DNA of 8,552 nt from NCBI GenBank assembly GCA_013693735.1, contig CP059255.1:2325059-2333610 (forward strand). The letters run 5' to 3'. This document shows, one piece after another, positions 1-8,042 of the stretch; the stretch's first letter is position 1, and each line of letters starts with the position of its first letter. The position numbers and the translations under genes are program-made. This DNA is from Rhodoblastus sp. (GTDB taxonomy: Bacteria > Pseudomonadota > Alphaproteobacteria > Rhizobiales > Beijerinckiaceae). The notes under the pieces were generated by a model. The model had not been told where the DNA came from. It saw only the letters and a program-made list of their open reading frames with translations, and made no database searches.

Positions 1-765
1 GCCGACCGCGCCGCGCTCCAGACGCTGCTGCCGGCGGGCGCGGCGCGCAACGCGCTCGATTGCGCCTTGTGGGATCTCGACGCCAAGCGCCTCGACATGC
101 GGGCCTTCGCGATGGCGGGGCTGCACGCGCTGCGTCCGGCGTCGACCTGCTTCACGATTTCGGTCGGCGACGCTGTGACGATGGCGCAGCATGCGCGCGA
201 GGCGGCGCATCGGCCGATTCTCAAGGTCAAGCTGGCGGGCGAGGGCGACGAAGCGCGAATCGCCGCCGTGCGCGCGGCCGCGCCCGAGGCGACGCTGGTC
301 GTCGACGCCAACGAGGCGTGGGACGAGGCGAGCCTGGAGCGTCGGCTCGACGCGTGCGCGCAGGCCGGCGTGGCGCTGGTCGAACAGCCTTTGCCGGCGG
401 GACGCGACGGCGCGCTGGCGCGGATTCGGCGCGCGATTCCGGTGTGCGCCGACGAAAGCGCGCATGATCGCCACGGGCTGGAGGCGCTGCGCGATCGCTA
501 TGACGCGATCAACGTCAAGCTCGACAAGACCGGCGGCCTCACCGAGGCGCTGGCGCTGGCGACGGAGGCGGAGCGGCTGGGGTTCGGCCTGTTCGTCGGC
601 TGCATGGTGGCGTCGTCGCTGGCGATGGCGCCGGCGATGCTGCTGAGCCCGCGCGCGCGTTTCGTCGATCTCGACGGGCCGCTGCTGCTCGCGCACGACC
701 GCCCCGAGGGGCTGCGCTACGAGGGCTCGACGATCTATCCGCCCGAGCCGGCGTTATGGGGATGA
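1..765 (+). CDS. Dipeptide epimerase (L-Ala-D/L-Glu epimerase type, enolase superfamily), 5'-truncated
   Basis: The frame is open from base 1, giving 254 visible residues to a TGA at 763-765. About 70-80 N-terminal residues (the capping domain) lie outside the window, judging from a usual family length of 320-350. Active-site signatures of the muconate-lactonizing/dipeptide-epimerase group are all present in order. They are the KxK motif LKVKLAG (catalytic Lys at 229-231), three metal ligands in VVDANEAW (Asp 304-306), VEQPLP (Glu 382-384) and CADES (Asp 451-453), and the opposite-face catalytic Lys in INVKLDKTGG (517-519). The ending DLDGPLLLA...LWG is typical of the family. These enzymes epimerise the alpha carbon of the C-terminal residue of L,L or L,D dipeptides, often in murein-peptide recycling; the substrate here cannot be read from sequence. 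The loop reads GCMVASSLA, and it helps determine specificity in this family. The gene is intact, with no frame breaks. It converges on the giant minus-strand gene. Confidence 0.9.
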   Translation, partial: ADRAALQTLLPAGAARNALDCALWDLDAKRLDMRAFAMAGLHALRPASTCFTISVGDAVTMAQHAREAAHRPILKVKLAGEGDEARIAAVRAAAPEATLVVDANEAWDEASLERRLDACAQAGVALVEQPLPAGRDGALARIRRAIPVCADESAHDRHGLEALRDRYDAINVKLDKTGGLTEALALATEAERLGFGLFVGCMVASSLAMAPAMLLSPRARFVDLDGPLLLAHDRPEGLRYEGSTIYPPEPALWG

Positions 766-825
766 GCGCCGCGCCGCGGCGGGTGAGGGGTCAGCCCGCG
801 ACGCGGCGTGTGTGGGCTCAAAGCG

Positions 826-854
826 CGAAGGCCGGGCTGTGCGCCCGGCCTTCG
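826..854. terminator. Perfect 12-bp G+C hairpin, probable bidirectional terminator
   Basis: The arms CGAAGGCCGGGC (826-837) and GCCCGGCCTTCG (843-854) are perfect complements around a 5-base loop. It lies 60 bases past the epimerase stop and 35 bases past the stop of the convergent giant gene. The trailing T tracts are weak on both strands (TCGTT on plus, GCTTT on minus), as is common in high-G+C alphaproteobacteria. Termination in both directions is inferred from the convergent layout. Confidence 0.7.
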
Positions 855-868
855 TCGTTCGTGAGCCT

Positions 869-892
869 GTGATCGCGGCGCGCCGCGATCAC
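869..892. repeat. 24-bp perfect palindrome over the stop codon of the giant gene
   Basis: Bases 869-880 (GTGATCGCGGCG) are the exact reverse complement of 881-892 (CGCCGCGATCAC), with no spacer. The stop codon of the minus-strand giant gene (889-891) lies inside it. In RNA it would fold with a small forced loop. It may act with the hairpin at 826-854 as a tandem terminator or 3'-end stabiliser for the minus-strand transcript; a protein-binding role is also possible. Only the symmetry is directly seen. Confidence 0.55.
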
Positions 893-3800
893 TCGAAGCG
901 GGCGGCTGCGTGGCCAAGCAGGGTGTAGACCTTGCCCGTGTCCGAGACGAGGTAGCTGCGCGTCACCATGGAATCCCGGTCGTTCTGCGCGATCTGCTCC
1001 AGCATTCGCTCGAACTCGGTCAGGTAGCGGTCGACCGTGTTGCGGAACGAGACGTCGGAGCGATAGCGACGGCGGACTTCGTCATAGGTTTGCTGTCCGG
1101 CAGCCGTGTAGAGCCGGCGCGAGAAGCCGGTGCGGTCGCCGCGCCGATAACGATCCCAGGCGTCCTGCGCGGCGTCATGATCGACCAGACGCGCGATGTC
1201 GTGCGAGATCGAATCGAGCGGCTCAAGCTGGCCGGGCGTGGGGAAGGCCGGGGCCGGCTCGTCGTCGGCGGAGGCGCGGGCGAGCAGGTCAGACAACCAG
1301 CCCCGCGCGTTTGCGGCGCCGAAGACGTCGCACGCGACGTCGAACCGACGACGGATCGCCGCGGCGTCGCGGCGGCGGAGGGCCCGGCGCGTCATGACGG
1401 GCGCGGGCGAGCTCCCGGCCAGCTCCTGTTCGAGCGACCGGGCGACAGGGCGCGTCGCGGCCGGGCGTTCGGCGGCGGGATCGGCGGCGCGGATCGGCTC
1501 CGGCCTCTGCGCGGGCGCAGGGACAGGGGCGGGGGCTGGCGCTGGGGCGGGGGCGGGGGCGGCGGGCCTTGGCGCGGATTCCACACGGCCCTCGCTCGCC
1601 GAAACCGCGACGGCGCCGCTGGCTCCGTAGGCGCGGCCGGAGCCGGACACCACTTCCGACAGGGCGTTGAGCGCCTTGACCTGATCGGAGACGACTTTGC
1701 GCATCGCGGCCGCCTGCTCCGCGGCCTGCCGCGGCAAAACCGTGACGGAGCGTTGCGCTCGGCGCGCATCTCGTCGGCTCGCGCTGAACCTGACCCGCGA
1801 CGCCGCGCATTTCGGCGGCGGCGGCGCGGAAGCGTTCGGTGGCGTCGCCGAAAAGGCTCTGCATCTCGCCGCTGGTCTGTTGGTAGGCGGCGTGCAGCGC
1901 CTGCGCAGTGCGCTCGCGCTCGCGCTCGGCCTCGTCGCGCAGCGTGGCGAACTGGCCGACGACGGCGCCGGAGGAGGATTGCGCCGACAGCGCCAGCTTG
2001 TTGGCCAGCTCCTGCGCACGGCGCTCGGCGGCCGCGAAGGTCGTCTCCACCGTTTGCGAAACGCTGGCAATCAGCCGTTCGAGTTCGCCGGCGCGATGGT
2101 CGGCGGCCTCCATGACGCGGGTGAGCGCGACGCCGCGCTCCTCCAGCGAGCGATCGACGAGGTTTTGCGCGCGGGTCATCTCGCCGGCCGCGGCGGCGAG
2201 CGCGGCGCTGTGCTCCGTGACCTTGGCGGCGATCTCGTCGCTGCGCGCGGCGAGGCCTTCGACCACGGAATGCGCCTGATGCACGGTCTGCTCGGAGGAG
2301 CGGGTGAGCGTCAGGATCTGCGTCGAAATGTGGCCGAGCGCGTCGCGGAACTCCTTGATGCGGTCGGCGAGCGCGCCTTCGACGGCGCCCAGATTGGCGC
2401 CGGCGCCGTTGACGATGGCGTCGAGCGAGGCGTTCGCGCCGACGAGGCCGTCGAGAACCTGGGCGAGATCGCCGCGCAGGCGCTGATGCGCCCCGCCAAG
2501 CGAGGCGAGCGCGGACGCCGCCCCTTCGTCGAGCGCGGCGCGGAGCGCCGCGACGTTATGGTCTGCTTCGGCGCGCAGGCGCGCCTCGGCCGCCGTGACC
2601 TCGTCACGCATGCGCAAATGTTCGTCGCGCAGGCGCGTCTGGGCGTCGGCCAGAGACGCGATCGACGCAGCGGCGGCGCCTTCGACGCCGTCGCGGGCTG
2701 GACGGCGCTGTGCTCCACGAGGCGCGCCAACTCGATCTGACGGCGGGCGATGCGCTCGGCCGCCGCCGCCGCGCTTTCGTCGACGCCGCGCGAGACGCGC
2801 TCGCTCGTTTCGCCAAGCATCGCGGCGACGCGATCGCCGACGGCGCCCAGACGCTCTGCGGCGGCGCCGGCGTGTTCGGACATCAATTGCGCAAGCGAGT
2901 GGCCACGCTCGCCGACAATCTCGTGCAAGGCGTCGACATGGCCGCCGAGCGTCGTGGCGAGCGCCGCGCCGCGGCGGCGATGTCGTCGCCGCGCTCGCCC
3001 AGAACCTGCGCGATGCGTGCGAGCCGGGCGTCGAGCGCCTTGTCGAGAGCGCCGCTCTGGCGATCAAGCTCAGCGTCGATGCGGCTGTGGTGGCCGGAGA
3101 GCAGGGCGTCGATCTCCTCGGCGCGCGCTTTGAGCGTCGCGGACACGCCGGAGCCTTTGGCGTCGAGGTCGTCGGCGAAACTCGCGAGGCGCTTGAGGAC
3201 GCGCGTTTCGAAGGCGTCGACGCCGCCCGCCAGAGCGCCCTGAAGTTCGCCGGCGCGGGCGTCGAGCAGCGAACGGATCTCGGCGACGGCGGCGTTGGCG
3301 GCCGCTGCGACCTCAGCCGAACGCTGGCTGAGCGCGTCGGAGACGCGGCGGGCGACGTCGTCGAATTCGCCGGTGGCCTGGCGGCCGCCGTCGGACAGCG
3401 CGCGGGCGATCTCCACCGCCCGCTGGGCGAGCGTGTCGTTGAGCGTCTTGGCGCGCGCGTCGAGCGCGGACTCGATCCTGCCGAGCAACCCCTCGACCGA
3501 TTCCGCGACGTCCTTGGCGCGGCCCTGGGTGCGCTCGTCGAACAGGCGCAGCTGCGCTTCGAGCGCTTCGCCCGCCTCTCGCGTTTGCGCGCGCAGACGG
3601 TCCTCGACCGCCTTGCCGCCGACCGAGAAGGCGAGGTCGATGGCCTGAAGCGAGCCGGCGACGCCGTCCGCGAAGCGTTGCGCATGGCCGGCCAGACGCG
3701 AGGTGACCTCGCCGCCGTCGCGCACCACGCGCTGCTCGAACTCGCCGAGGCGTTCGGCGAGCGTCTCGTTGATGCGCTCGCCATGCATGCCGATCGCGGT

Positions 3801-6800
3801 GACCGCCTCGCTGGCGGTGACGGCGAAGCGCTCGTGAAGAGCGCCGGCGTGGCGCCCGATCGCCTCGACCGCCTCGCGCGAGGTGGATTCGAGCTTGCCG
3901 GCGAGGGCCTGCACATGGCCGTCGAGGCGCCGACGGTCTCCTGGCCGACGCCGCGCAAACGCGTCTCCACGCGCTCGACATGGCCGTCGATCGAACGGGA
4001 GACGTCCTGCGAAGCGGCGCGCATGCGCTCGTCAAGGGTGGCGACCTTGTCGCCGAAGGCCATCGCGTGGGCGCCGAAGGCGGCGAGCGCCGCGGCGCTG
4101 GCGCCGGAGATGCCGCCGGTGACGGTCTCGCCGGTCTTGGCGAGATCCTCCAGGGCGCGTTCGGCGACGTCGGCGATGCGGCCGGCGACGTCGGCGGCGT
4201 GCTCGTTAAGCGCGCCGAGCGACTCGGTCGACGTCTTCTCGATCTTGGCGGCCAATTCGACGGCGTGGCGCCCGAGCCCTCGGAGATGGCCTTGTTGGCC
4301 TCCTCGATGCGGCTCGACACGATGCGGTCGTGTTCGTCGAGCGCGGCGAGCGTGTCCTTGCCGGCGCCGGACACCGCTTGGGTGAACTCGACGGTGCGGC
4401 GGCCCACCGCGCCGATGGTCTCGTCGGCCAGGGTCAGAAGGCGAGCCTCGACGTCGGCGGTGTGCGCGTTGATCGCGTCGAGCGTGCTGGCGTTCGCCTC
4501 GACGATGCGGCGCGCGACGTCCTCGGCATGGGTGGCGAGCGCGCCGGTCGAGGCGGCGCTGGCCGCGCCGAGGCGGTCGGCGAATTCGCGGGTATGACGT
4601 TCGAGCGCCTCGACCGTGGCCGCGCTCACGCCGACCAGGCGGGCGTCGAGATCGACGGCGTGCGCCGACAAGGCGTTCAACGTCTCGGCGCGGGCCGCTC
4701 CGAGACGGTCGGTCGCTCGGCCGCCTGCTTTCCGATGGTGTCCGCGGTCTGCCGCGACAGATCGCCGAAGCGGCTCTCCATCTGGTTGGCGTGGGCGGCG
4801 ATCAGATCCGTCGTGAGACGGCTGACGCCGGAGATGCGGCTCTCGAAATCGGAGGCGTGGTCGCGCAGAGCGGCGAGCGTCGCGCCGCTGGTCGAATCGA
4901 GCCGCGAGGCGAGATCGTCCGTGTGGCGGGCGAGCGCCTGGGTGGTGGCTTCGGAGACGCCGACAAGGCGGCGCTCCATCTCCTGCGCGTGGGCGGACAG
5001 GGCGCCGACGGTCGCGCCGGAGATGTCGGCCAGACGGGTCGAGACCAGATCGGCGTGACGGTCCAACGCGCCGGTCGCGCCTTCGAAACGTCGCCAAGCC
5101 GCTTTTCAAGGCGTTCGACATGGCCCGACAGGGAGGCGACGGTCGCGTCGGAGACCTCGCCGAAGCGCCCCTCCACCGTTCGCGCGAGTCGATCCAGCGC
5201 GTCGACCGCGCCGCCGGAGGCGCCGGAAAGACGATCCTCCAGCCGCGCGACGTGATTGGCGAGAGCGTCGAGCGTCGTTTGCGAGACGTTCGCGAGCCGG
5301 TTCTCGACGACGCCGGAGTGGCGCTCCATCGTGTTGACGGCTCCGCGGGAGGCCTCGTCGAGCCGCTTCTCCATCGTGGCGAGCTGCCCGGCGAGAGCGG
5401 CCAGGGTCGCGTCGGAGACGCCGCCGAGGCGCGTCTCCATCTCCGTCGCGTGAGTCGACAGGCGCTCCACGGTGGCGTCGGAGGTTTCCGCGAGACGCTC
5501 GCGCAGCGTCTCGACGTCCTTCGTCAGCCGCTCGACCAATGCGCGGCTCTGCGTCTCGACGCGGCCGCCGAGATCGGCGGCGTGGCGATCGAGCAGACCG
5601 ACGGTGGCGACGTTGGCCGCGGCGAAACGCTGATCGACGTCCTCGGCATGGGTGGCGAGCTTGTCGACCAGGCGCCGACGCTGGTCTCCAGACGCGCGTG
5701 GATCTCGTCCTGGCGGCGCGCGAGAATCTGGTCGAGCCGCGCTCCGGCGCTGTCGAAAACGGCCTCGGCCGCGCCGGCGCGCTCGCCGATCAGGAGGCGA
5801 CGCGTTCGACCGTGGCGGTCAACTTCTGATCCAACTCGGCGCCGCGCACATGCACGGTGTCGTGCAGGCGGTCGCTGGTCTCGGCGAGGCGAACGGCGAG
5901 CAGATCGCCGCGAGCGGCGATCACCTCGGCGACGCGCGCGCCGACGCCGTCGATGCGGTTGACGACGTCGTCGCCGCGTTGGCCGAGATCGCCGATCAGC
6001 GTGTCGGCGGCGCTCTTGAGGCGGGCGTCGATCGTCGACAGGCTGTCGCCGAGCGCCTTGTTCATGACGTCGCTGGCGCCGGCGAGGCGCTGGGAGACGT
6101 CGGCGCCGGTGGTCGTCAAACGCTCGACCATGACGTCGCCGCGTTTCGAAAGTTCGCCGATCATGGCCTCGCCGGCGCGCCCGAGCGCCTGCGAAATCTC
6201 CTCGCTCTTGGCGCCGAGAGTTCGTCACCCGGCCGCCCGCCTCGCTGACGCGGTCGGCGATCTTGTCGCCCGCGCCGTCGAGATCGCGCGCGATCGATTC
6301 TTGCGCGTTGGCCAGCGCGGCGCGAACGCGTTCGGCGTTGCCGACGATCGCCTCGCGTTCGCTGGCGAGTTCGTCGACGAGCGCGCGCATGCGCCGCTCA
6401 TTGTCGGAATAGGTGCGTTCGAGGTTCGACACCTCCGAGCGCACGAGAGTCTCAAGCTCGCTCGCGCGCGCAGAGCGCGTTCGATGCCGTCGCCCATCGA
6501 GGAGACTTCGCGACGAATCGCCTGGGACAGAGACACGACCTGCTCGGAGGCGATCTGTTCGGGCTCGGCGAAACGTTGGGCGTTCTCGAAAGGAGGCGCG
6601 CAGCGTAACGCATCTCGGCCATGCGGCGCCACAGCGTCGCGGCGACGAAGAAGAGCACCGGCGGCGCCAGCGCGCCGATCAACGTCATCCAGGCGAGCGG
6701 CTCACGCGCAAGAGCGGCGGGGTCGCGATCGGCGAATTGCGGCCACCGGCTGGCGACGACGAGCGCGAGGCCGATCCACAAAATCGAAAGAACGGCGGCG

Positions 6801-7158
6801 ATCGCCAATGGCGCGGCGGACGCGCGCGGCGGGACACGCTGGGCGGCGGCGCGTCGCGGAGAGCCCGCGTCGTTGGCGGGAGAGGCCGACGGCGCCACGG
6901 TGGCCGCGCGGGACTCTGCGGCCGGACCTGGCTGCGCGCTCGCAAGAGGATGTTCTGCGACAGATGGAAGGCGGGGTCGGCGGCGCGGGACTTTCCATCC
7001 GGGGGCAGATCGGCCCGGGCGGACTGCCTTGGGTCAGACTTCGCGTCCAATTTGCCTTCGGGGCCGACGGCGGCCGGTTCCGGACCGAGGTTCAGAGCCT
7101 CTTCGATCGCGGACAGCGCCGCAGCCGCCGGATCCTGGAGTTTGTTCTGCTGGACCAT
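889..7158 (-). CDS. Giant polar-growth ring protein, GPR/RgsE-like, apolipoprotein-type repeats; 14 frame breaks as sequenced
   Basis: With frame restored this is about 2,094 residues, close to Agrobacterium GPR (about 2,100). Known family members are inner-membrane-anchored and form a ring at the growing pole needed for polar peptidoglycan growth and rod shape; that role is inferred here. Residues, numbered after correction: 1-116 polar and Ala/Pro-rich; membrane helices about 117-137 and 157-177; then a GPR-like stretch including LERTYSDNERRMRALVDEL (around 6420-6370); 278-1406 tandem 22-mers; 1407-1866 coiled-coil-like; 1867-1888 Ala-Pro linker; 1927-2094 conserved C-terminal domain ending KVYTLLGHAAARFE. 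The start at 7158 has GAAGG 8 bases upstream; an in-frame ATG at 7173 has no such site. Frame changes lie near 6965, 6592, 6470, 6218, 5794, 5672, 5080, 4716, 4275, 3926, 2970, 2696, 1779 and 1750. Each fits one lost base, except 6218, which fits two. No other in-frame stops occur, so assembly error is likelier than decay. Recognition is from architecture and remembered family motifs, not a database search. Confidence 0.85.
892..1395 (-). other. Conserved C-terminal domain of the giant protein
   Basis: About 168 residues (1927-2094), starting near MTRRALRRRDAAAIRRRFD. They include DAWDRYRRGDRTGFSRRLY, QQTYDEVRRRYR, FRNTVDRYLTEFERML, and end DTGKVYTLLGHAAARFE. This Arg/Asp/Tyr-rich helical block is what I remember as the shared C-terminus of the rhizobial 'kinesin-like'/GPR proteins. 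It has no enzyme signature. It is free of frame breaks. Confidence 0.65.
1510..1575 (-). repeat. Ala-Pro low-complexity linker in the giant protein
   Basis: The 22 codons read almost entirely Ala and Pro (APAPAPAPAPVPAPA core), on a G-run-rich plus strand. Such a tract forms a stiff, extended spacer; here it separates the coiled-coil body from the C-terminal globular domain. G runs here are a plausible site for further sequencing error, but the frame stays open through it. Confidence 0.75.
2953..6330 (-). repeat. 51 tandem 66-bp units encoding 22-residue apolipoprotein-like helices
   Basis: Restored translation falls into 51 consecutive 22-residue units with hydrophobic residues at unit positions 2, 6, 13 and 17. 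Many units have Arg at 16 and start with Ala/Gly-Thr/Ala-hydrophobic (for example ATVASLSGHVERLEKRL at unit start). The only phase change is seven extra residues, RMRAASQ (4007-4027), between units 35 and 36. Length check: 3,378 nt = 51 x 66 + 21 - 9, where nine is the number of bases lost at the eight frame breaks in the tract. The most alike units run from about 5673 to 4275; units after about 3744 keep only the hydrophobic pattern. Two 11-residue turns per unit is the apolipoprotein A-I/A-IV period and predicts long amphipathic helices. The units differ clearly in DNA sequence, so this is an old, diverged repeat. Confidence 0.85.
6629..6811 (-). other. Membrane hairpin of the giant protein (two transmembrane helices)
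   Basis: Two hydrophobic segments, about residues 117-137 (PLAIAAVLSILWIGLALVVA) and 157-177 (WMTLIGALAPPVLFFVAATL), are separated by about 19 mostly polar residues. RRMAEMR follows the second helix, a positive-inside signal. The likely topology is a short N-terminal cytoplasmic region, a small periplasmic loop and about 1,900 residues in the cytoplasm. Two helices near the N-terminus is also the arrangement of the Agrobacterium ring protein. Confidence 0.8.
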
Positions 7159-7410
7159 TGGTTCCGCCTTCATCCCGACGCTGGCCGCGGCGCAGGGCGG
7201 GGACGCCTGCGCTCGCCGGTCCGCGAAGGAGCCTCTCTCCGCGGACACGCGCACACACTTCTTTAACCACTGCACAATAACAGGCCGCGCGTCCCGAACA
7301 AAACGATGCCGCCGGTTTCCGACAAACGTCGTTAACGACGCTGGGGAAATGATCGGCTCGCCGACGTTTTGCGACGATCCAGGTGAGGATTCGTCAGCAC
7401 GTCGCGGCGA
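7159..7410. promoter_or_regulatory. Divergent promoter region between the giant gene and the Hpt gene
   Basis: This 252-base gap separates two divergent genes and is relatively A+T-rich from about 7258 to 7355. On the minus strand a weak sigma-70-like pair can be drawn: TTGTTC (7301-7296) and TATTGT (7279-7274), 16 bases apart, giving a leader of roughly 110 bases before the ATG at 7158. TTTAACCA at 7262-7269 resembles a half of a CtrA box (TTAA-N7-TTAA), but the second half is missing. No convincing promoter stands out for the plus strand. All sites are low confidence. Confidence 0.4.
7327..7340. promoter_or_regulatory. 14-bp perfect palindrome CGTCGTTAACGACG, candidate operator
   Basis: The sequence is exactly self-complementary, centred on GTTAAC, and sits in the divergent intergenic region. 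It is upstream of the possible minus-strand -35 element and about 70 bases before the Hpt start. The position would suit a dimeric regulator acting on both genes. The regulator is unknown, and only the symmetry is seen. Confidence 0.4.
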
Positions 7411-7879
7411 GTGTCCGCCGAAAGCGCGTTCAAGCGCGTCGAACAGGGATTTCTCACCTATGGTAGCTCCTCCGCTCGCTCGATTCCGCTGGCTCCCTGG
7501 GCCGCTTCCTGCGTCCCGCCGGGCCTTCGGCGCTCGACGGGCAGCCGGCCATCGACCTGGCGCATCTGTCGCGTCAGTCGCTCGGCGATCACGGGCTTGA
7601 GGTCGAGCTGCTGCATCTTTTCGACATTCAGGCGAGCCGGATCGCCAGCGAACTGGGCATGCCCGACCCAAAGAAAGATGTGCGCACGGAGCGCATGGGC
7701 TCGCCCATACGCTGAAAGGATCGGCCCGCGCGGTCGGCGCCACGCGAGTCGGCGCGGCCTGCGAGGCGCTGGAAAGCCTGCTGCGCGCCCACGCCCCGCA
7801 AACCTCGGTCGACGTGGCGCTGCGCGAGGTGCGCATGGCCGTGCACGCCGCGCGCGAGTTCATCGCCGCGTCGCGCTGA
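7411..7879 (+). CDS. Hpt (histidine phosphotransfer) domain protein, two frame breaks as sequenced
   Basis: Restored product is about 156 residues. The C-terminal half is an Hpt four-helix-bundle domain. The signature AHTLKGSARAVGA carries the phosphoryl-accepting His (codon 7706-7708, about residue 100). An earlier helix reads IDLAHLSRQSLGDHGLEVEL. Hpt proteins pass phosphate between response-regulator receiver domains in phosphorelays, in the cytoplasm. The reading frame shifts near 7466-7480 and again near 7700, where GGCTCGCC probably stood as GGCCTCGCC. Both fit one lost base. Start choice: GTG 7411 is preferred because its frame (MSAESAFKRVEQG) has normal G/C third positions and needs only deletions. 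ATG 7460 is the alternative but has poor codon use and would need an inserted base. Neither has a strong ribosome site. Stop TGA 7877-7879. It is divergent from the polar-growth gene; the kinase partner is unknown. Confidence 0.8.
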
Positions 7880-7964
7880 ATCGACGCGCCGCCCCGGCCT
7901 GAGCGCGCGCCGCGCGGGCAGGCTGGCGTCGCGGCGCGTTCTCTCTTAAATACGGCGCGACCCC

Positions 7965-7986
7965 GCCGGCGCTTCGCTGCGCCGGC
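7965..7986 (+). terminator. 8-bp G+C hairpin with TTT, probable Hpt-gene terminator
   Basis: GCCGGCGC (7965-7972) pairs with GCGCCGGC (7979-7986) around loop TTCGCT, followed by TTTCG. It lies 86 bases after the Hpt stop and 56 bases before the ferredoxin start. Termination of the Hpt transcript is the simplest reading, but it could lie in the ferredoxin leader if that promoter is at the nearby TTAAATAC (7946-7953). Confidence 0.5.
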
Positions 7987-8042
7987 TTTCGCGCGTCCGG
8001 GACCAACCGCCCGCCGGCGCGCCGCACCGGAGCCGCCGACCT

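Noticed and set aside
762..869. A 35-residue plus-strand ORF whose ATG overlaps the epimerase stop codon (ATGA).
   Set aside because: It runs straight through the terminator hairpin, is Arg/Ala-rich and resembles no known protein; the ATGA overlap is probably chance.
2595..4385. A 596-residue plus-strand open frame opposite the giant gene, with others nearby (910-2115, 1697-2740, 5120-5962).
   Set aside because: It is Arg/Ala/Gly-rich with no domain signal and runs antisense to the repeat tract. In DNA this rich in G+C, stops are rare on both strands; the minus-strand reading has the regular 22-residue pattern.
2953..6330. A CRISPR array or DNA-level tandem repeat, suggested by the 66-bp period.
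   Set aside because: Units differ widely in nucleotide sequence and there are no identical repeats with unique spacers; the periodicity is at the protein level.
889..7158. True pseudogene decay, or programmed frameshifting, as the cause of the frame breaks.
   Set aside because: All breaks are lost bases, the repeat length is exact after repair, no other stops occur, and no slippery-site/pseudoknot pattern recurs. Fourteen programmed shifts in one gene is not credible.
7262..7280. A possible CtrA site around TTTAACCA.
   Set aside because: Only one half of TTAA-N7-TTAA is present; the expected second half reads differently.
6685..7863. The long minus-strand frame that continues upstream of 7158 across the intergenic region and antisense to the Hpt gene.
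   Set aside because: Hpt motifs lie on the plus strand there, and the ATG at 7158 has a ribosome-binding site, so the upstream extension is not coding.
7923..7953. A sigma-70 promoter for the ferredoxin gene using TTAAAT at 7946-7951.
   Set aside because: The -10-like box matches four of six bases, but no -35-like sequence lies at the right distance.
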